Under the pieces are notes generated by a model. The model saw only the letters and a program-made list of their open reading frames with translations, did not search any database and had not been told where the DNA came from. From Flagellimonas maritima (lineage in GTDB: Bacteria; Bacteroidota; Bacteroidia; Flavobacteriales; Flavobacteriaceae), in NCBI RefSeq assembly GCF_003269425.1, contig NZ_CP030104.1, positions 2,227,501-2,291,500 on the forward strand: a DNA stretch of 64,000 nucleotides, in the 5' to 3' direction. Of this stretch, positions 62,767 to 64,000 are shown piece after piece (the first letter of the stretch is position 1; the number at the start of each line of letters is the position of its first letter). Both the position numbers and the translations under genes were made by a program.

Positions 62767-63582
62767 ATGAAAAACTTCAAATCAATAACAATAATAGTCG
62801 CATTGCTGATGGTAAGTATATCATCGGCCCAAGAAAAGAGTATCGATTTATTTTCGGTGCCTTTAAGTAATCCGAACAATCCAGGAAAACTGATAATCGA
62901 CCAGATATCAGGCTCTATTCATGTTGAGGCCTATGAAGGGAACGAAGTTGTAATTAAAGCTTCTTTTGGAAGCGAGAAAAACCATTATAGGGACAACGTT
63001 AACAAAAATGGTATGAAACGTATTTCCAATACTTCACTGGCCATAAGTGCGGAAGAAAAAGATAATGTGGTACAGGTAATCAATGAGCAATGGAACAAGG
63101 TCACAAATCTGGAGGTGAAGGTTCCCAAAAACTTTTCCTTAAAACTATCTACAGTAAATAATGGTAATATTTCCGTAAAAGGTGTGAATGGCGAAATGGA
63201 GATCAGTAATGTGAACGGTGAGATTACTTTGAAAGGTGTAAGTGGATCAGCTTCTACAGACACCGTCAATGGAGATATAAAGATAGATTTTGAAAATATA
63301 ACCAAAGATGCAAACATGGCGTTTAGCAGTCTTAATGGCGATGTGGCGATTACTTTCCCAAGTTCTTTAAAGGCGGATATTAAAGCAAAGTCTGATATGG
63401 GAGATATATTTACGGATTTTGATATGCAAGTTTCTTCAAATAAACCAGAAGTAAATAAAAATACTTCTTCAGGGGCTTACAAAGTCAAAATAGAGCAGTG
63501 GGTGAACGGAAAGATAAATGGAGGTGGTCCAGAGATGTTGTTCAAGACATTTAATGGGGATATTTTGATAAAATCCAAATAA
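62767..63582 (+). CDS. DUF4097 family exported protein 2
   Basis: From the ATG at 62767 the 271-residue protein has a signal peptide (MKNFKSITIIVALLMVSISSAQ) and the same beta-helix repeats as its neighbour: VNNGNISVKGVNGEMEISN, VNGEITLKGVSGSAST and VNGDIKIDF. An upstream in-frame extension overlaps the first DUF4097 gene and lacks family character, so it is rejected. The two proteins are tandem paralogues. The second repeat copy lies just after the stop. Confidence 0.86.
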   Translation: MKNFKSITIIVALLMVSISSAQEKSIDLFSVPLSNPNNPGKLIIDQISGSIHVEAYEGNEVVIKASFGSEKNHYRDNVNKNGMKRISNTSLAISAEEKDNVVQVINEQWNKVTNLEVKVPKNFSLKLSTVNNGNISVKGVNGEMEISNVNGEITLKGVSGSASTDTVNGDIKIDFENITKDANMAFSSLNGDVAITFPSSLKADIKAKSDMGDIFTDFDMQVSSNKPEVNKNTSSGAYKVKIEQWVNGKINGGGPEMLFKTFNGDILIKSK

Positions 63583-63601
63583 GGGGAATCCTATAAAAAT
63601 A

Positions 63602-63738
63602 AACGAGGCTGTCTAAAAAGGTAAATTTTATATTTACCGTCACATCGAGCGGAGTCGAGATGCATTCAAAATCAAGATGTTAAAGTTCTCGATTCCGCTC
63701 GAATTGACAATGGAAAGCTTTTTTTAGACAGCCTCGTT
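63602..63738. repeat. Nested palindromic intergenic repeat, copy 2
   Basis: An outer 18-bp inverted repeat (63602-63619 with 63721-63738; AACGAGGCTGTCTAAAAA type) encloses an inner 22-nt imperfect dyad (63639-63660 with 63687-63708) built on TCGAGCGGAGTCGAGA and TCTCGATTCCGCTCGA. The spacer contains ATGCATTCAAAATCAAG, also seen in copy 1 at 26226. It lies between convergent genes and may serve as a bidirectional terminator. Confidence 0.9.
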
Positions 63739-63762
63739 CTTATCTTCTATCTACCATAGAAA

Positions 63763-64000
63763 TTACCCCAAAGCGACTCTTGCAAACCCTGTAACCTCCA
63801 AATTGGAATCAACAGATTTTACATATTGTGCAACACTTTGTTTGCTATCCTTTATAAAGTCCTGATTTACCAACGTATTGTCTTTGAAAAATCGCTTTAT
63901 CTTACCTTTTGCGATATTATCCAACATTGCCTCTGGCTTACCTTCTTGACGTAATTGGTCTTTGGCTATTTCAATCTCTTTTTCAATTATGGATTGGTCA
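63763..64000 (-). CDS. tsf: Elongation factor Ts, C-terminal part (start beyond window)
   Basis: The reverse strand reads NQSIIEKEIEIAKDQ..EGKPEAMLDNIAKGKIKRFF.DNTLVNQDFI and ends KSVDSNLEVTGFARVALG-stop at 63763-63765, the typical C-terminal dimerisation region and end of EF-Ts. EF-Ts recycles EF-Tu. The N-terminal part is outside the window. It is convergent with the DUF4097 genes, with the palindromic repeat between. Confidence 0.95.
   Translation of the reverse strand, partial: DQSIIEKEIEIAKDQLRQEGKPEAMLDNIAKGKIKRFFKDNTLVNQDFIKDSKQSVAQYVKSVDSNLEVTGFARVALG

Noticed and set aside
1..64000. Prophage, insertion sequence, CRISPR, toxin-antitoxin or defence island
   Set aside because: No integrase, transposase, cas, restriction or toxin genes and no spaced direct repeats were seen.

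Overview
This 64-kb window is a chromosomal segment of a marine-type member of the Flavobacteriaceae (Bacteroidota). The evidence is low-GC coding sequence; promoters with a TAnnTTTG -7 element and almost no Shine-Dalgarno sites; a fused ccoNO cytochrome cbb3 oxidase; an exbB-x-exbD-exbD-porT cluster; ATP-type PEP carboxykinase; and LytS/LytTR, DUF4097 and DUF2490 proteins typical of the phylum. I see no phage, insertion sequence or CRISPR array. The species cannot be fixed from the sequence alone.

Layout. Positions 1-7.9 kb hold housekeeping and accessory genes: a LytTR response regulator cut by the window edge, its LytS-type kinase with a broken C-terminus, exported proteins, an AraC regulator and a PLP dehydratase. 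Positions 7.0-35.9 kb form an oxygen-limitation region: two CRP/FNR paralogues, copper ATPase ccoI, the ccoS-NO-Q-P-G-H operon with a TauE/SafE-like exporter and a CoA-transferase, oxygen-independent hemN, four universal stress proteins, a GCS2-CBS ligase with a deacylase, tonB, DUF2490, a ROK kinase, an SLC13-type transporter, PEP carboxykinase, phosphofructokinase, and an HPF-like hibernation factor with a lipoprotein. Positions 36-52 kb are metabolic: sugar porter, Kdo transferase, DegT aminotransferase, galE, amidohydrolase, 2-oxoglutarate dehydrogenase E1/E2, TatD, asparaginase, tRNA-Ser(GGA) and the ExbB/ExbD/PorT envelope cluster. Positions 53-64 kb carry rpoN, asnS, an RND/MMPL exporter, frr and pyrH, then an opposite-strand ECF sigma / HEAT anti-sigma / DUF4097 cassette, and the 3' end of tsf.

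The main discovery is a promoter architecture shared by at least eight transcription units in the 7-35 kb region: a dyad TGA-N6-TCA, usually followed by T[AG]TTTT, then exactly 23 nt to a TA[AG]YTTTR -7 element. This places the dyad near -41.5, as in class II CRP/FNR activation. The units controlled are stress proteins, the cbb3 oxidase and its assembly genes, hemN, the GCS2-CBS ligase, tonB, the transporter/PEPCK/PFK operon and the hibernation factor. One of the two adjacent CRP/FNR proteins keeps the FNR-type Glu and Arg in its recognition helix and three of the four FNR cysteine positions; the other has Asn in place of the Arg. This reads as a compact low-oxygen or redox regulon encoded next to its probable regulator.

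Other points of note are a one-base frame break at a Lys-Lys-stop sequence at the end of the LytS kinase, two copies of a long nested palindromic intergenic repeat, and a 43-residue membrane protein that is easy to miss.
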